Shown here piece by piece: positions 51,501 to 61,566 of a DNA stretch of 64,000 nucleotides (the first letter of the stretch is position 1; every line of letters starts with the position of its first letter). This stretch comes from Streptomyces sp. 840.1 (lineage in GTDB: Bacteria; Actinomycetota; Actinomycetes; Streptomycetales; Streptomycetaceae), in NCBI RefSeq assembly GCF_003751445.1, contig NZ_RJUU01000001.1, forward strand, positions 5,260,001-5,324,000, written 5' to 3'. A model generated the notes under the pieces. The model searched no databases and was not told the DNA's origin. It worked only from the letters and a program-made list of their open reading frames with translations. The position numbers and the translations under genes were made by a program.

Positions 51501-52615
51501 CAGCGCACCGAGCTGCGCCCGACGACCGTGCCCGCCCGGTCGATGCAGATGACGTCGACGGCGACCGGCGAGCCGCGCAGCACGGCCAGTGCCTCGTCCC
51601 GGGCGGCCACCGCCACCAGGTCCCCGAGAGGGACACCGTGCTCCTGGCAGGAGCGGAGCGCCGCGAGGCCGGTGTTGGCGGTGGCCACCTCGGCGGCCAG
51701 GGCCTCGTCCGCGCCGCCCCGCCGGGCCAGCCCGGCCAGGAAGGGTTTGTCGACCTGGGAGCGGGCCGAGTGCAGGTCGAGGTGGCCGGCGGCGAGCTTC
51801 GACAGCTTGGCGAACCCGCCGCAGATGGTGAGCCGGTCCACCGGGTGGCGGCGCACGTACTTCAGCACGGCGCCCGCGAAGTCCCCCATGTCCAGGAGCG
51901 CGATCTCCGGCAGCCCGTACTCGGCCACCACGGTCTTCTCCGACGTCGAGCCCGTACAGCCCGCCACATGGGTGTGACCGGCCGCGCGCGCCACGTCCAC
52001 GCCCCGGCGGATCGAGTCGATCCACGCCGAGCAGGAGTACGGCACCACGACCCCGGTCGTGCCCAGGATCGACAGGCCGCCCAGGATGCCCAGGCGCGGG
52101 TTCCAGGTCGAGCGGGCGATCTCCTCGCCGTGGTCGACGGAGACCGTGACCTCGACGTCGCCCGTACCCCGGTGTGCCGCGGCGACCCGCGCGAGGTGGT
52201 CGCCGATCATCTGGCGGGGCACCGGGTTGATGGCGGGCTCGCCCACGTCGAGCGGGAGTCCCGGCAGGGTGACCGTGCCCACGCCAGGACCCGCCCTGAA
52301 CACCACGCCCGAGCCCGCCGGCAGCCGCCGCACGGTGACCCGTACGAGAGCGCCGTGGGTGACGTCCGGATCGTCCCCGGCGTCCTTGACCACACCGGCC
52401 GTCGCCCGCTCCCCGGCCAGCTCCTCCACCGCCAGCGCGAACGCCGGGGTCTGGCCCCGGGGGAGCGTGATGGTGACCGGGTCGGGGAAATCGCCGGTCA
52501 GCAGGGCCGTGTACGCGGCCGTGGCCGCCGCGGTCGCGCAGGCACCGGTCGTCCAGCCGGGCCGCAGACCGGTGTGTTTGAGTTGGGCGCCGCGCCCGCC
52601 CTTCGCCTCACCCAT
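51500..52615 (-). CDS. cbiD: Cobalt-precorrin-5B C1-methyltransferase (CbiD)
   Basis: Protein of 371 residues from ATG 52615. LRPGWTTGACATAAATAAY is the diagnostic GWTTGxCAxAA motif. GEPAINPVPRQMI, LGILGGLSILGTTGVVVPYS and CGGFAKLSKLAAG are further family motifs. CbiD carries out C1 methylation and deacylation. In the aerobic pathway CobF normally does this; no CobF is seen here, so CbiD probably replaces it. Its start codon lies 11 bp from the divergent cobK start. Confidence 0.9.
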   Translation of the reverse strand: MGEAKGGRGAQLKHTGLRPGWTTGACATAAATAAYTALLTGDFPDPVTITLPRGQTPAFALAVEELAGERATAGVVKDAGDDPDVTHGALVRVTVRRLPAGSGVVFRAGPGVGTVTLPGLPLDVGEPAINPVPRQMIGDHLARVAAAHRGTGDVEVTVSVDHGEEIARSTWNPRLGILGGLSILGTTGVVVPYSCSAWIDSIRRGVDVARAAGHTHVAGCTGSTSEKTVVAEYGLPEIALLDMGDFAGAVLKYVRRHPVDRLTICGGFAKLSKLAAGHLDLHSARSQVDKPFLAGLARRGGADEALAAEVATANTGLAALRSCQEHGVPLGDLVAVAARDEALAVLRGSPVAVDVICIDRAGTVVGRSSVR

Positions 52616-52626
52616 GGATGGACCCC

Positions 52627-53388
52627 ATGCACGTACTCGTACTCGGCGGAACCACGGAGGCCCGCCGCCTCGCCGAGCTCCTGGCCGCACAGCTGCCCGG
52701 CGCCCGGGTGACCAGTTCGCTCGCGGGGCGGGTGGCCAGCCCCAGGCTCCCGCCGGGCGAGGTGCGCGTCGGCGGTTTCGGCGGCGCCGAGGGCCTTGCC
52801 GCGTGGCTGCGCACGCACCAGGTGGACGCGCTCATCGACGCCACCCATCCTTTCGCCGGGACGATCAGTTTCAACGCGGCGACAGCCGCCTCGGCTGCCC
52901 ATGTTCCCCTGCTGGCACTCCGCCGCCCCGGCTGGGTGCCCGGCCGGGGCGACGACTGGCACCCGGTCGGCTCCCTCGACGAGGCCGCACGGGCACTGCC
53001 CGCGCTCGGGCGCCGGGTCTTCCTCACCACGGGGCGCATGGGACTGGCCGCCTTCGCCGGGCTGGACGAGCTGTGGTTCCTGGCGCGGTCGGTCGACGCG
53101 CCGGAGCCCCCGTACCCCGCCCGGATGGAGGTCCTGCTCGACCGGGGCCCCTTCACCCCCGAGGGGGAGCGCGAGCTGATCCGCCGCCACCGCCTCGACG
53201 TCCTCGTCACCAAGGACAGCGGCGGCGCCGCCACCGCCCCCAAGCTCGCCGCCGCCCGCGAGGCCGGGATCCCGGTCGTCGTCGTGCGCCGCCCGCCGGT
53301 TCCCGAGGGCGTCGCGGTGGCCGGCACCCCGGACCTGGCCCTCGCCTGGCTGCGCGGGACGGGGCCCGGGGCTCAGCCCTCCGGGTAG
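52627..53388 (+). CDS. cobK: Precorrin-6A reductase
   Basis: Protein of 253 residues from ATG 52627 (ATG 52618 adds three residues). MHVLVLGGTTEARRLAELLA is the N-terminal nucleotide-binding motif of CobK, DATHPFAGTISFNA the central motif and VTKDSGGAATAPKLAAARE the C-terminal one. It reduces the macrocycle with NADPH. Its 3' end overlaps the convergent cobIJ gene by 16 bp. Confidence 0.92.
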   Translation: MHVLVLGGTTEARRLAELLAAQLPGARVTSSLAGRVASPRLPPGEVRVGGFGGAEGLAAWLRTHQVDALIDATHPFAGTISFNAATAASAAHVPLLALRRPGWVPGRGDDWHPVGSLDEAARALPALGRRVFLTTGRMGLAAFAGLDELWFLARSVDAPEPPYPARMEVLLDRGPFTPEGERELIRRHRLDVLVTKDSGGAATAPKLAAAREAGIPVVVVRRPPVPEGVAVAGTPDLALAWLRGTGPGAQPSG

Positions 53389-54884
53389 CGGCGCGGGGTC
53401 CAGACGATCTGCTCCCCGTCGCCGCGCCGCACCCAGCGCGTCTGCGAGGACCCGACGATCAGGATCGTGCGCATGTCGACCTCGGCCGGGTCGAGATCGG
53501 CCAGCCGCACCGTGCGTACGCTCTCGGCCGGCCCGCCGACGTCCCGGCCGAGCACCACGGGGGTGTCCGGCGAGCGGTGCTCCAGGAGCAGGTCGCGCGC
53601 CTTGCCGACCTGCCAGGTCCGGCTGCGTGAGCCGGGGTTGTACAGCGCGAGCACCAGGTCCGCCGAGGCCGCGGCCCGCAACCGCTCCGCGATGACCTCC
53701 CACGGCTTGAGCCGGTCCGAGAGCGAGATCGTGGCGTAGTCGTGGCCCAGCGGCGCTCCCGCTCGGGCGGCGGCCGCGTTGGCCGCGGTCACGCCCGGCA
53801 GCACCCGGACCGGCACGTCCGCGTACCGGTCCTGGGAGGCCACCTCGAGGACGGCCGTCGCCATGGCGAAGACCCCGGGGTCGCCGCCGGACACCACGGC
53901 CACCCGCCGTCCGCGACGCGCCAGGTCCAGGGCGAACTCGGCGCGCTCCGACTCGACCTTGTTGTCGGAGCCGTGCCGGGACTGCCCCGGCCGGACCGGC
54001 ACCCGCTCCAGATAGGTGGTGTAGCCGACCACGTCGTCGGCGGCGGCCAGCACCCCGCGCGTCTCGGGCGTCAGCCACAGCGGTCCGGCGGGGCCGGTGC
54101 CGACCACGGCGACCTCGCCGCCGTCCGCGGTGCCTTCGGCCTCGGGCCGCGGAGCGTCGATCCTGCTGGGCAGCACGGCGACCGCGAAGTACGGCACGGA
54201 GCCGGGATCGATCCCGGCCAGTTCGCCCGTGCGTTCCCCGGCCATCGTGGCGCGCTCCACGTAACGGGCCTCGGGCAGCCGCCCCGACGTCTCGAAGGCG
54301 CGGCGCACCGCCGGGAACGTACGGCCCAGCTTCATCACCACCGCGGTGTCCGTGGCGGCCAGCCGGGCGGTCAGCTCCTCCTCGGGCAGGGTGCCGGGCA
54401 GGATGGTCAGCACCTCCTCGCCCTCGACGAGCGGGGTGCCGAGCCGGGCGGCCGCGGCGCTGACCGAGGTGACGCCGGGGATCACCTCGGTGGGGTAGCG
54501 GTCGGCGAGCCGCTTGTGCATGTGCATGTACGAGCCGTAGAACAGCGGGTCGCCCTCGGCGAGCACCGCGACCGTGCGCCCCGCGTCGAGGTGCACCGCG
54601 AGGCGGGCCGCGGCCTCGGTGTAGAAGTCGTCCAGCGCGCCCCGGTAGCCGCCCGGATGGTCCGTGGTCTCCGTCGTGACGGGGTAGACCAGGGCCTCTT
54701 CGATGTGGTCGGGGCGCAGGTGCTCCGCCGCGATGGACCGGGCGATCGACCGTCCGTGCCGGGCGCTGTGGTAGGCGACGACATCGGCCTGGGCGATGAC
54801 CTGGACCGCGCGCACGGTCATCAGGGCAGGATCGCCGGGGCCGAGCCCGACCCCGTACAGCCGGCCGTTCTTCTGCTCGCTCAC
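53373..54884 (-). CDS. cobIJ: Precorrin-2 C20 / precorrin-3B C17-methyltransferase fusion
   Basis: Protein of 503 residues from GTG 54884. The N-terminal half is CobI (LYGVGLGPGDPALMTVRAVQ, LAEGDPLFYGSYMHMH, VIPGVTSVSAAAARLG). The C-terminal half is CobJ (VAVVGTGPAGPLWLTPETRG, VVGYTTYLERV, VSGGDPGVFAMATAVLE, LYNPGSRSRTWQ). The fusion methylates C20 and then C17, the ring-contraction step. It starts 2 bp after the cobH stop. Confidence 0.93.
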   Translation of the reverse strand: MSEQKNGRLYGVGLGPGDPALMTVRAVQVIAQADVVAYHSARHGRSIARSIAAEHLRPDHIEEALVYPVTTETTDHPGGYRGALDDFYTEAAARLAVHLDAGRTVAVLAEGDPLFYGSYMHMHKRLADRYPTEVIPGVTSVSAAAARLGTPLVEGEEVLTILPGTLPEEELTARLAATDTAVVMKLGRTFPAVRRAFETSGRLPEARYVERATMAGERTGELAGIDPGSVPYFAVAVLPSRIDAPRPEAEGTADGGEVAVVGTGPAGPLWLTPETRGVLAAADDVVGYTTYLERVPVRPGQSRHGSDNKVESERAEFALDLARRGRRVAVVSGGDPGVFAMATAVLEVASQDRYADVPVRVLPGVTAANAAAARAGAPLGHDYATISLSDRLKPWEVIAERLRAAASADLVLALYNPGSRSRTWQVGKARDLLLEHRSPDTPVVLGRDVGGPAESVRTVRLADLDPAEVDMRTILIVGSSQTRWVRRGDGEQIVWTPRRYPEG

Positions 54885-54886
54885 GC

Positions 54887-55513
54887 TTACTCTTCCTCGC
54901 TGGCGATCGCGTTGAGGGCGGCGGCCGCCATGGCGCTGCCGCCCCGCCGGCCGCGCACGATCAGGTGGTCGAGCCCGGACGCGTGTGCGGCCAGGGCGTC
55001 CTTGGACTCGGCCGCGCCGATGAAACCGACGGGCACACCGATGACGGCGGCGGGGCGCGGCGCGCCCTCCTCGATCAGTTCGAGCAGCCGGAACAGGGCG
55101 GTGGGCGCGTTGCCGACGGCGACGACCGCGCCGTCCAGCCGGTCGCGCCAGAGCTCCAGGGCGGCCGCGCTGCGGGTGGTGCCGAGCTCCGCCGCGAGAC
55201 CGGGCACCGCCGGGTCGGACAGGGTGCACACGACCTCGTTGCCGGCGGGCAGCCGCTTGCGGGTGACACCGCTGGCGACCATGGCCACGTCGCACAGGAT
55301 CGGCGCGCCGGCCCGCAGCGCCGCACGGGCCCGCGACACCACGTCCGGGCTGAAGGCCAGATCGCGTACGAGGTCGACCATGCCGCAGGCGTGGATCATC
55401 CGGACCGCCACCTGGCTCACATCGGCGGGCAGCCCCGAGAGATCGGCCTCCGCGCGGATCGTGGCGAACGACTGCCGATAGATGGCCGGTCCGTCCTTCT
55501 CGTACTGGTGCAC
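54887..55513 (-). CDS. cobH: Precorrin-8X methylmutase
   Basis: Protein of 208 residues from ATG 55513. [33 protein letters not shown] (with the catalytic His), [17 protein letters not shown] and [17 protein letters not shown] match CobH/CbiC. It moves the C11 methyl to C12, giving hydrogenobyrinate. First gene of a cobH-cobIJ unit. Confidence 0.93.
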   Translation of the reverse strand: MHQYEKDGPAIYRQSFATIRAEADLSGLPADVSQVAVRMIHACGMVDLVRDLAFSPDVVSRARAALRAGAPILCDVAMVASGVTRKRLPAGNEVVCTLSDPAVPGLAAELGTTRSAAALELWRDRLDGAVVAVGNAPTALFRLLELIEEGAPRPAAVIGVPVGFIGAAESKDALAAHASGLDHLIVRGRRGGSAMAAAALNAIASEEE

Positions 55514-55535
55514 AGTGCTGTCGCTCTCTTCATCG

Positions 55536-55582
55536 GCGTGGAAAGTCGGGCGTGGAAGTGGCGTGGAAAGTCGGGCGTGGAA
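55536..55582. repeat. 22-bp direct repeat upstream of cobH
   Basis: GCGTGGAAAGTCGGGCGTGG plus AA occurs at 55536-55557 and 55561-55582, 25 bp apart. A shorter GTGGAAAGTC copy lies inside each unit's end. The repeats sit in the gap between cobG and the cobH start, where the cobH promoter or leader should be. Confidence 0.8.
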
Positions 55583-55650
55583 AGTCAGGTGAACGTCACG
55601 TTCGGCAAGTCGGGTGTGGAGAGGCCGGTCGGGTCCGGGGGCGGGACGGT

Positions 55651-56997
55651 TCAGGTGCCGAGGCTGCCCCGGGCCGTCTCCACGGCGGCCGCGAGATCGG
55701 ACGGGCTGTCGGCGACGGGCAGCGGGGCGTGCCGTTCACCGTCGCGCACCAGGGAGACCCGGTAGCCGTCCGGAGTGGCGACCACGTCGACCCATTCGCC
55801 CCGGGGATGACCGCACCGGCGCTCGCACCCCGACCAGTACACCGGCAGCGCCCCCACGGGCCCCAGGGCCGCTGTCGCCCCGGCCCGCACATCGGCGAGT
55901 GACTTGGCGCAGCCGGGACGCCCGATGCAGGCCCCCACCCCGGTCCAGGGGGAGAGGGGGCCGGTGATCAGTCCGGCGGCCCCCAGGGCGTCCAGTGCCT
56001 CCGCGGCCCGCGCACGCTCCACCCCCGGCACGACGACGCCGCGCCACGGGGTAAGCCTGAGTTCGCCGCCGCCGCCACCGCCACCGTCCCGCTGCCGGGA
56101 CGTGTCCGTCAGCGCCCGCCACTGTCGCGCGCCGAGGCGTCCCAGGGGTACGCCGACGGACAGCGCGACCGTGTCGTACGGGCCGTCCACGACACCGAAC
56201 GCGGGAGCCGCCGACTCCGAGGGGCGCACCGGCCCGGCGGTGCGCGTGGCAGGGATCCCGGCCCGAGCCAGCCGCCGGACCACCTGGTCCCGGAGGATCC
56301 CGCCGTCCGCGCGCAGGTCCGTCACGCGCCAGACGCCCGAGCCGCGCGCGGTGTCCACGAAGGTCTCGGCGGCGACGAGCGCGGCCCGGGGGGCGTGCGC
56401 GCCGGATACCCGCAGAACTGATTCGGCCGGACCGATCCGCAGAGCCGCGTCGCCGTCGGCCCGTGCCAGCAGGGTCACATCGGCGCCGAGCGCGTCCACA
56501 TCGCCCCGGCCGTCGTCGAGTGCGAACAGGAACCGGCCCGACAGCTCGGTCGTCAGCTCGCTCGCGCACACCAGCTCGTCCAGCGCGGACAGCCACGGAC
56601 GGACGTCGCGTTCTCCCCGGCCGTCGAGCCCGGAGAGCGGGGAGGCCACGATGTTGCGGACGCGCTCGTGGCGCTCGGAGGGCAGCAGCCCCGACTCACC
56701 CAGGCGGGAGGCCAGTTCGCCGCCGCACTCCGGCCGCAGACCGCGCAGCTGCACATTGCCGCGCGAAGTGAGATGCAGCTCACCATCGCCCAGCCGCTCC
56801 GCCAACTCCCGCAGCACATCCGCCCGGGTCGCGCTCAGTACCCCCCCGGGGATCCGGACCCGGGCCAGCGCACCGTCGTGCGCACTGTGCAGCCGCAGCG
56901 TGCCGGGGCAGGCGTCACCGCGGTCACGGACGGACGCGGCTCCTGTGGGCACGGGCAAAGTGGCTGGCGGGGGCATGGCGGCGAGCATACCGACCAT
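55651..56997 (-). CDS. cobG: Precorrin-3B synthase
   Basis: Protein of 448 residues (ATG 56997, with alternatives at 56988 and 56976). It is a nitrite/sulfite reductase-like Fe-S enzyme. [15 protein letters not shown] is the ferredoxin-like half-domain motif. [15 protein letters not shown] and [14 protein letters not shown] supply the cysteines for the 4Fe-4S cluster (and sirohaem-type site). It uses molecular oxygen to form precorrin-3B, which marks the pathway as aerobic. The N-terminus is close to the cobN riboswitch, so the two genes diverge. Confidence 0.92.
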   Translation of the reverse strand: MVGMLAAMPPPATLPVPTGAASVRDRGDACPGTLRLHSAHDGALARVRIPGGVLSATRADVLRELAERLGDGELHLTSRGNVQLRGLRPECGGELASRLGESGLLPSERHERVRNIVASPLSGLDGRGERDVRPWLSALDELVCASELTTELSGRFLFALDDGRGDVDALGADVTLLARADGDAALRIGPAESVLRVSGAHAPRAALVAAETFVDTARGSGVWRVTDLRADGGILRDQVVRRLARAGIPATRTAGPVRPSESAAPAFGVVDGPYDTVALSVGVPLGRLGARQWRALTDTSRQRDGGGGGGGELRLTPWRGVVVPGVERARAAEALDALGAAGLITGPLSPWTGVGACIGRPGCAKSLADVRAGATAALGPVGALPVYWSGCERRCGHPRGEWVDVVATPDGYRVSLVRDGERHAPLPVADSPSDLAAAVETARGSLGT

Positions 56998-57059
56998 CTC
57001 ATCAGATCCGTATGCCTCCCAGTTCTTGACCGCCCCTTACTATGCCTAGCGACGGACCT

Positions 57060-57185
57060 TCCGGTCCGTTGTCGCCACAGACGGCGACAGGGGAGGAAGC
57101 CCGGTGCGATTCCGGCGCGGTCCCGCCACTGTGAGCCCGGCCCCACCGGCCGGGCGAGTCAGGAACTCCCTTCCCCGAGCCACTC
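57060..57185 (+). ncRNA. Cobalamin riboswitch upstream of cobN
   Basis: GACAGGGGAGGAAGCCCGGT, GCGATTCCGGCGCGG, TCCCGCCACTGTGA and the B12-box region GCGAGTCAGGAACTCCC follow in canonical order. The aptamer ends about 75 bp before ATG 57260. Confidence 0.9.
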
Positions 57186-57259
57186 GGCCCGTCCGAGCAG
57201 GGGAGTCCCATTCCGACACCGCCCGGGGCGTGGATACCCCGAGGAAGGCCAGACGCCGC

Positions 57260-60200
57260 ATGATCCTGCTCCTGTCGACGTCAGACACCGACCTGCTCAG
57301 CGCCCGCGCCTCCGACGGCCCGGTCGCCTATCGCTACGCGAACCCCTCCCGGCTCCCGCTCCAGGACCTCCCCGAGCTCCTCGACGGCACCGACCTGGTC
57401 GTCGTACGCCTCCTCGGCGGGGTCCGCGCCTGGCAGGACGGCCTCGACCAGGTCCTGGCCACCGGGCGCCCCGTCGTCGTTCTCACCGGGGAACAGGCCC
57501 CCGACGCCCAGCTGATGGCCGCCTCCACCGTCCCGATCGGCATCGCCGCCGAGGCCCACGCCTACCTGGCGCACGGCGGCCCCGGCAACCTGGAGCAGCT
57601 CGCCCGCTTCCTGTCGGACACCGTCCTGCTCACCGGCCACGGCTTCGAACCGCCCGCCCCGGCGCCCTCCTGGGGCCCGTTGGAGCGCACGCCCCGCGCG
57701 ACGGACGGCCCCACTATCGCGGTGCTCTACTACCGCGCCCACCACATGAGCGGCAACACCGCGTTCATCGACGCCCTGTGCGGCGCCGTCGAGGACGCGG
57801 GCGGCCGCGCGCTGCCGCTGTTCGTCGCCTCGCTGCGGACGCCCGAACCCGAGCTGATCGATGCCCTGCGGGCCGCCGACGCGATCGTGACGACCGTGCT
57901 CGCGGCGGGCGGTACCCGGCCCGCCGAGGCGTCGGCCGGCGGGGACGACGAGTCCTGGGACGCCGGGGCCCTCACGGGCCTGGACGTGCCGATCCTCCAG
58001 GCGCTCTGCCTCACCGGTTCGCGGTCCGACTGGGAGGACAACGACGAGGGCGTCTCGCCGCTGGACGCCGCGAGCCAGATCGCCGTCCCCGAGTTCGACG
58101 GCCGCCTGATCACCGTCCCGTTCTCCTTCAAGGAGATCGACGAGGACGGCCTGCCGGCCTACGTGGCCGACGCCGAGCGCGCCGCCCGGGTCGCCGGGAC
58201 CGCCGTGCGCCACGCGCGGCTCCGCCACATCCCGAACGCCGACAAGCGCCTCGCCCTTGTGCTGTCCGCGTACCCGACCAAGCACTCCCGGATCGGCAAC
58301 GCCGTCGGACTCGACACCCCGGCGAGCGCCGTCGCGCTGCTGCGCCGGCTCCGCGCCGAGGGGTACGACTTCGGCGACGAGGAGGTGCCGGGCCTCGCCT
58401 CCGGTGACGGCGACGAGCTGATCTACGCGCTGATCGAGGCGGGCGGGCACGACCAGGAGTGGCTCACCGAGGAGCAGTTGGCCCGCAACCCGGTCCGTAT
58501 CCCGGCGGCCGACTACCGGCGCTGGTACGCGACACTGCCGGCCGAACTCCGCGAGGCCGTCGAGGAGCACTGGGGCCCGGCCCCGGGCGAGATGTTCGTG
58601 GACCGCTCGCGCAACCCCGAGGGCGACATCGTCCTCGCCGCGCTGCGCCGGGGCAATCTGCTCATCCTCATCCAGCCGCCGCGCGGCTTCGGCGAGAACC
58701 CGATCGCGATCTACCACGACCCCGATCTGCCGCCCTCGCACCACTACCTGGCCGCCTACCGCTGGATCGCCGCCTCCGCCGACGACAACGGATTCGGCGC
58801 CGACGCGATGGTCCACCTCGGCAAGCACGGCAACCTGGAGTGGCTGCCCGGGAAGAACGCCGGACTGTCCGCCGCGTGCGGGCCCGACGCCGCACTGGGC
58901 GATCTCCCGCTCGTCTACCCGTTCCTGGTCAACGACCCGGGCGAGGGGACCCAGGCCAAACGCCGCGTCCACGCCACGCTGGTGGACCACCTCGTGCCGC
59001 CGATGGCCCGCGCCGAGAGCTACGGCGACGTGGCCCGGCTGGAACAGCTCCTGGACGAGCACGCCCAGATCGCGGCGATGGACCCGGCGAAGCTCCCGGC
59101 CATCAGGGCCCAGATCTGGACCCTGATCCAGGCCGCGAAGCTCGACCACGACCTGGGGCTCGAAGACCGTCCCGAGGACGAGGGCTTCGACGAGTTCATC
59201 ATGCATCTCGACGGCTGGCTCTGTGAGATCAAGGACGCACAGATCCGCGACGGACTGCACGTCCTGGGCGGCGCGCCGGCCGGCGGCGACCGGGTCAACC
59301 TCGTCCTGGCGATCCTGCGGGCCCGCCAGATCTGGGGCGGGACCACGTCCCTGCCCGGCCTGCGCGAGGCGCTCGGCCTCGACGAGTCGGCGGCCACCCG
59401 TACCGCCGCCGACGAGATCGAGGAGCAGGCGCGCGCCCTGGTCCAGGCGATGGAGGACGCCGCGTGGGCGCCGGACGCCGTCGCCGGGGTCGCGGCCGGG
59501 CACCCGCAGGCCGTGGCCAACATCCTGGCCTTCGCGGCCGGTGAGGTCGTACCGCGCCTGGCGGCCACCACTGACGAACTCGACCACGCCGTCCACGCGC
59601 TGAACGGCGGCTTCGTCCCCGCCGGGCCCTCCGGCTCCCCGCTCCGGGGCCTGGTCAACGTCCTGCCGACCGGACGCAACTTCTACTCCGTCGACCCCAA
59701 GGCGGTGCCCTCCCGCCTCGCCTGGGAGACCGGACAGGCGCTGGCCGACTCTCTCCTGGAGCGCTACCGCACCGACAACGGCGACTGGCCCACCTCGGTC
59801 GGCCTGTCCCTGTGGGGCACCAGCGCGATGCGTACGGCCGGCGACGACGTCGCGGAGGCCTTCGCCCTGCTCGGTGTCCGCCCGGTCTGGGACGACGCCT
59901 CACGGCGGGTCACCGGCCTGGAGGCCGTCCCGGCCGCCGAACTGGGGCGCCCGCGCATCGATGTGACGCTCCGCATCAGCGGCTTCTTCCGCGACGCGTT
60001 CCCGCACACCATCGGCCTCCTCGACGACGCGGTCCGCCTCGCGGCCTCGCTGGAGGAGCCCGACGAGCAGAACTACGTACGGGCCCACACCCAGGCGGAC
60101 CTGGCCGCCCACGGTGACGAGCGCCGCGCCACCACCCGTATCTTCGGATCCCGCCCCGGCACCTACGGCGCGGGCCTGCTCCAGCTCATCGACTCCCGGG

Positions 60201-60856
60201 ACTGGCGTACGGACGCCGACCTGGCCGAGGTCTACACGGTCTGGGGCGGCTACGCCTACGGCCGTGAACTCGACGGACGCCCGGCCCGCGAGGAGATGGA
60301 GACGGCGTACAAGCGCATCGAGGTCGCGGCCAAGAACACCGACACCCGCGAGCACGACATCGCGGACTCGGACGACTACTTCCAGTACCACGGCGGCATG
60401 GTCGCCACCGTGCGCGCGCTCAAGGGCACCGCCCCGGAGGCGTACATCGGGGACTCCACCCGGCCGGAGACCGTCCGGACCCGCACCCTGGTCGAGGAGA
60501 CCTCACGCGTCTTCCGCGCCCGCGTCGTCAATCCCAAGTGGATCGAGGCGATGCGCCGCCACGGCTACAAGGGCGCCTTCGAGCTGGCCGCCACGGTCGA
60601 CTACCTCTTCGGCTACGACGCCACGACGGGCGTGGTGGCCGACTGGATGTACGACAAGCTCACCGAGACCTACGTCCTGGACCCGGCCAACCGCGAGTTC
60701 CTCCAGCGGGCCAATCCCTGGGCCCTGCACGGCATCGCGGAGCGCCTGCTGGAGGCCGAGTCCCGCGGCATGTGGGAGAAGCCCGACCCGGAGATCCTCG
60801 CCGGCCTGCGTCAGGTCTTCCTGGAGGCGGAGGGCGACCTGGAGGGAGAGGACTGA
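57260..60856 (+). CDS. cobN: Cobaltochelatase subunit CobN
   Basis: Protein of 1,198 residues; ATG 57260 with GAGGAAGG upstream. It is the large subunit of the ATP-dependent cobalt chelatase (with CobS/CobT- or ChlI/ChlD-like AAA partners) that inserts cobalt into hydrogenobyrinic diamide. Motifs of the CobN/BchH family include YYRAHHMSGNTAFIDAL, LVLSAYPTKHSRIGNAVGLD, MVHLGKHGNLEWLPGKN, GRNFYSVDPKAVPSRLAW and DYLFGYDATTGVVADWMYDK. Length is typical for actinobacteria. The upstream riboswitch represses it when B12 is sufficient. Confidence 0.94.
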   Translation: MILLLSTSDTDLLSARASDGPVAYRYANPSRLPLQDLPELLDGTDLVVVRLLGGVRAWQDGLDQVLATGRPVVVLTGEQAPDAQLMAASTVPIGIAAEAHAYLAHGGPGNLEQLARFLSDTVLLTGHGFEPPAPAPSWGPLERTPRATDGPTIAVLYYRAHHMSGNTAFIDALCGAVEDAGGRALPLFVASLRTPEPELIDALRAADAIVTTVLAAGGTRPAEASAGGDDESWDAGALTGLDVPILQALCLTGSRSDWEDNDEGVSPLDAASQIAVPEFDGRLITVPFSFKEIDEDGLPAYVADAERAARVAGTAVRHARLRHIPNADKRLALVLSAYPTKHSRIGNAVGLDTPASAVALLRRLRAEGYDFGDEEVPGLASGDGDELIYALIEAGGHDQEWLTEEQLARNPVRIPAADYRRWYATLPAELREAVEEHWGPAPGEMFVDRSRNPEGDIVLAALRRGNLLILIQPPRGFGENPIAIYHDPDLPPSHHYLAAYRWIAASADDNGFGADAMVHLGKHGNLEWLPGKNAGLSAACGPDAALGDLPLVYPFLVNDPGEGTQAKRRVHATLVDHLVPPMARAESYGDVARLEQLLDEHAQIAAMDPAKLPAIRAQIWTLIQAAKLDHDLGLEDRPEDEGFDEFIMHLDGWLCEIKDAQIRDGLHVLGGAPAGGDRVNLVLAILRARQIWGGTTSLPGLREALGLDESAATRTAADEIEEQARALVQAMEDAAWAPDAVAGVAAGHPQAVANILAFAAGEVVPRLAATTDELDHAVHALNGGFVPAGPSGSPLRGLVNVLPTGRNFYSVDPKAVPSRLAWETGQALADSLLERYRTDNGDWPTSVGLSLWGTSAMRTAGDDVAEAFALLGVRPVWDDASRRVTGLEAVPAAELGRPRIDVTLRISGFFRDAFPHTIGLLDDAVRLAASLEEPDEQNYVRAHTQADLAAHGDERRATTRIFGSRPGTYGAGLLQLIDSRDWRTDADLAEVYTVWGGYAYGRELDGRPAREEMETAYKRIEVAAKNTDTREHDIADSDDYFQYHGGMVATVRALKGTAPEAYIGDSTRPETVRTRTLVEETSRVFRARVVNPKWIEAMRRHGYKGAFELAATVDYLFGYDATTGVVADWMYDKLTETYVLDPANREFLQRANPWALHGIAERLLEAESRGMWEKPDPEILAGLRQVFLEAEGDLEGED

Positions 60857-60911
60857 GCCACGGGGCCGGTGATCCCGCCGGAGGCGACCAGGCCGGCCCG
60901 TCAACAACCTT

Positions 60912-60945
60912 CAGCGGCGGGGCGATTCACCCCGCTCCGCCGCTG
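60912..60945 (+). terminator. Hairpin terminator after cobN
   Basis: CAGCGGCGG at 60912-60920 pairs perfectly with CCGCCGCTG at 60937-60945, with further GGGG/CCCC pairing inside the loop. It is 56 bp after the cobN stop. Confidence 0.65.
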
Positions 60946-61076
60946 TCGGCTCACCACGAGCCGTCGGGCCTGGGCACGAACCGGCTCAGCCGGTAGGTGG
61001 TCGGCTGAACCAGCCGCCCGCAGAGCGCTTCCATCCGGACAGCCGTCCAGCCGATCTGCCCGTTCTCTGCCCGTCG

Positions 61077-61435
61077 TGTCTGAGGACGGGCGGCGGGTAC
61101 GAGGTGCGCCGGCACGACGTCGCCACTGATCCGCCCCGGGAGCCGGGGACGTCCGATCTGGTGCACGCCCGGCTCGTACTGGTCCATGTACCGGGCGGGG
61201 CACGGGCGTTGGCCGCGATGGCGGACGTCGCCGCGACGGGCTCCTTCCCGTTCGGCGGGTGGGCCTGCGGCCGGCTGGAGGCCCGCCCGTCCGGCACGTC
61301 CGCGGCGAACTGCTCACGGCCGGCCCGGCCGACGAGGCCGAGATCGACGCGCACCTGGCCGCCATCGACGCCGGTGAACTCGGGCTGACACGCGCGTCGT
61401 TGATCTCGGCATGGGGGCGCCGTCCGGCCGGGTAG
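61077..61435 (+). pseudogene. SAM-dependent methyltransferase remnant, frameshifted
   Basis: VRRHDVATDPPREPGTSDLV and HARLVLVHVPGGARALAAMA are the motif II-III region of class I methyltransferases (DLVHARLVLVHVPER-type). After a frame change near 61290, VRGELLTAGPADEAEIDAHL and GELGLTRASLISAWGRRPAG finish the protein at TAG 61433. The N-terminal SAM-binding motif (VLDVGCG-like) is missing. It is a truncated, frameshifted remnant. Confidence 0.55.
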
Positions 61436-61566
61436 CCGCCGGCGGCCGGTGAGGGCCTCCGGCTCTCACCGCGCGGCTCGTGGTGATGACGCGTCGAACT
61501 CCGTTGTCAGTGCCTCCCCATAGAGTTCAGGTATCACTCGGGGAGCTTCGGAGAAGGAGCAGAAAC

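Noticed and set aside
57281..59596. 771-residue minus-strand open frame
   Set aside because: Antisense shadow of cobN, rich in Val/Gly/Arg as expected from complementary codons.
60951..61187. 78-residue minus-strand ORF
   Set aside because: Plausible composition but no ribosome binding site, and it is antisense to the better-supported methyltransferase remnant.
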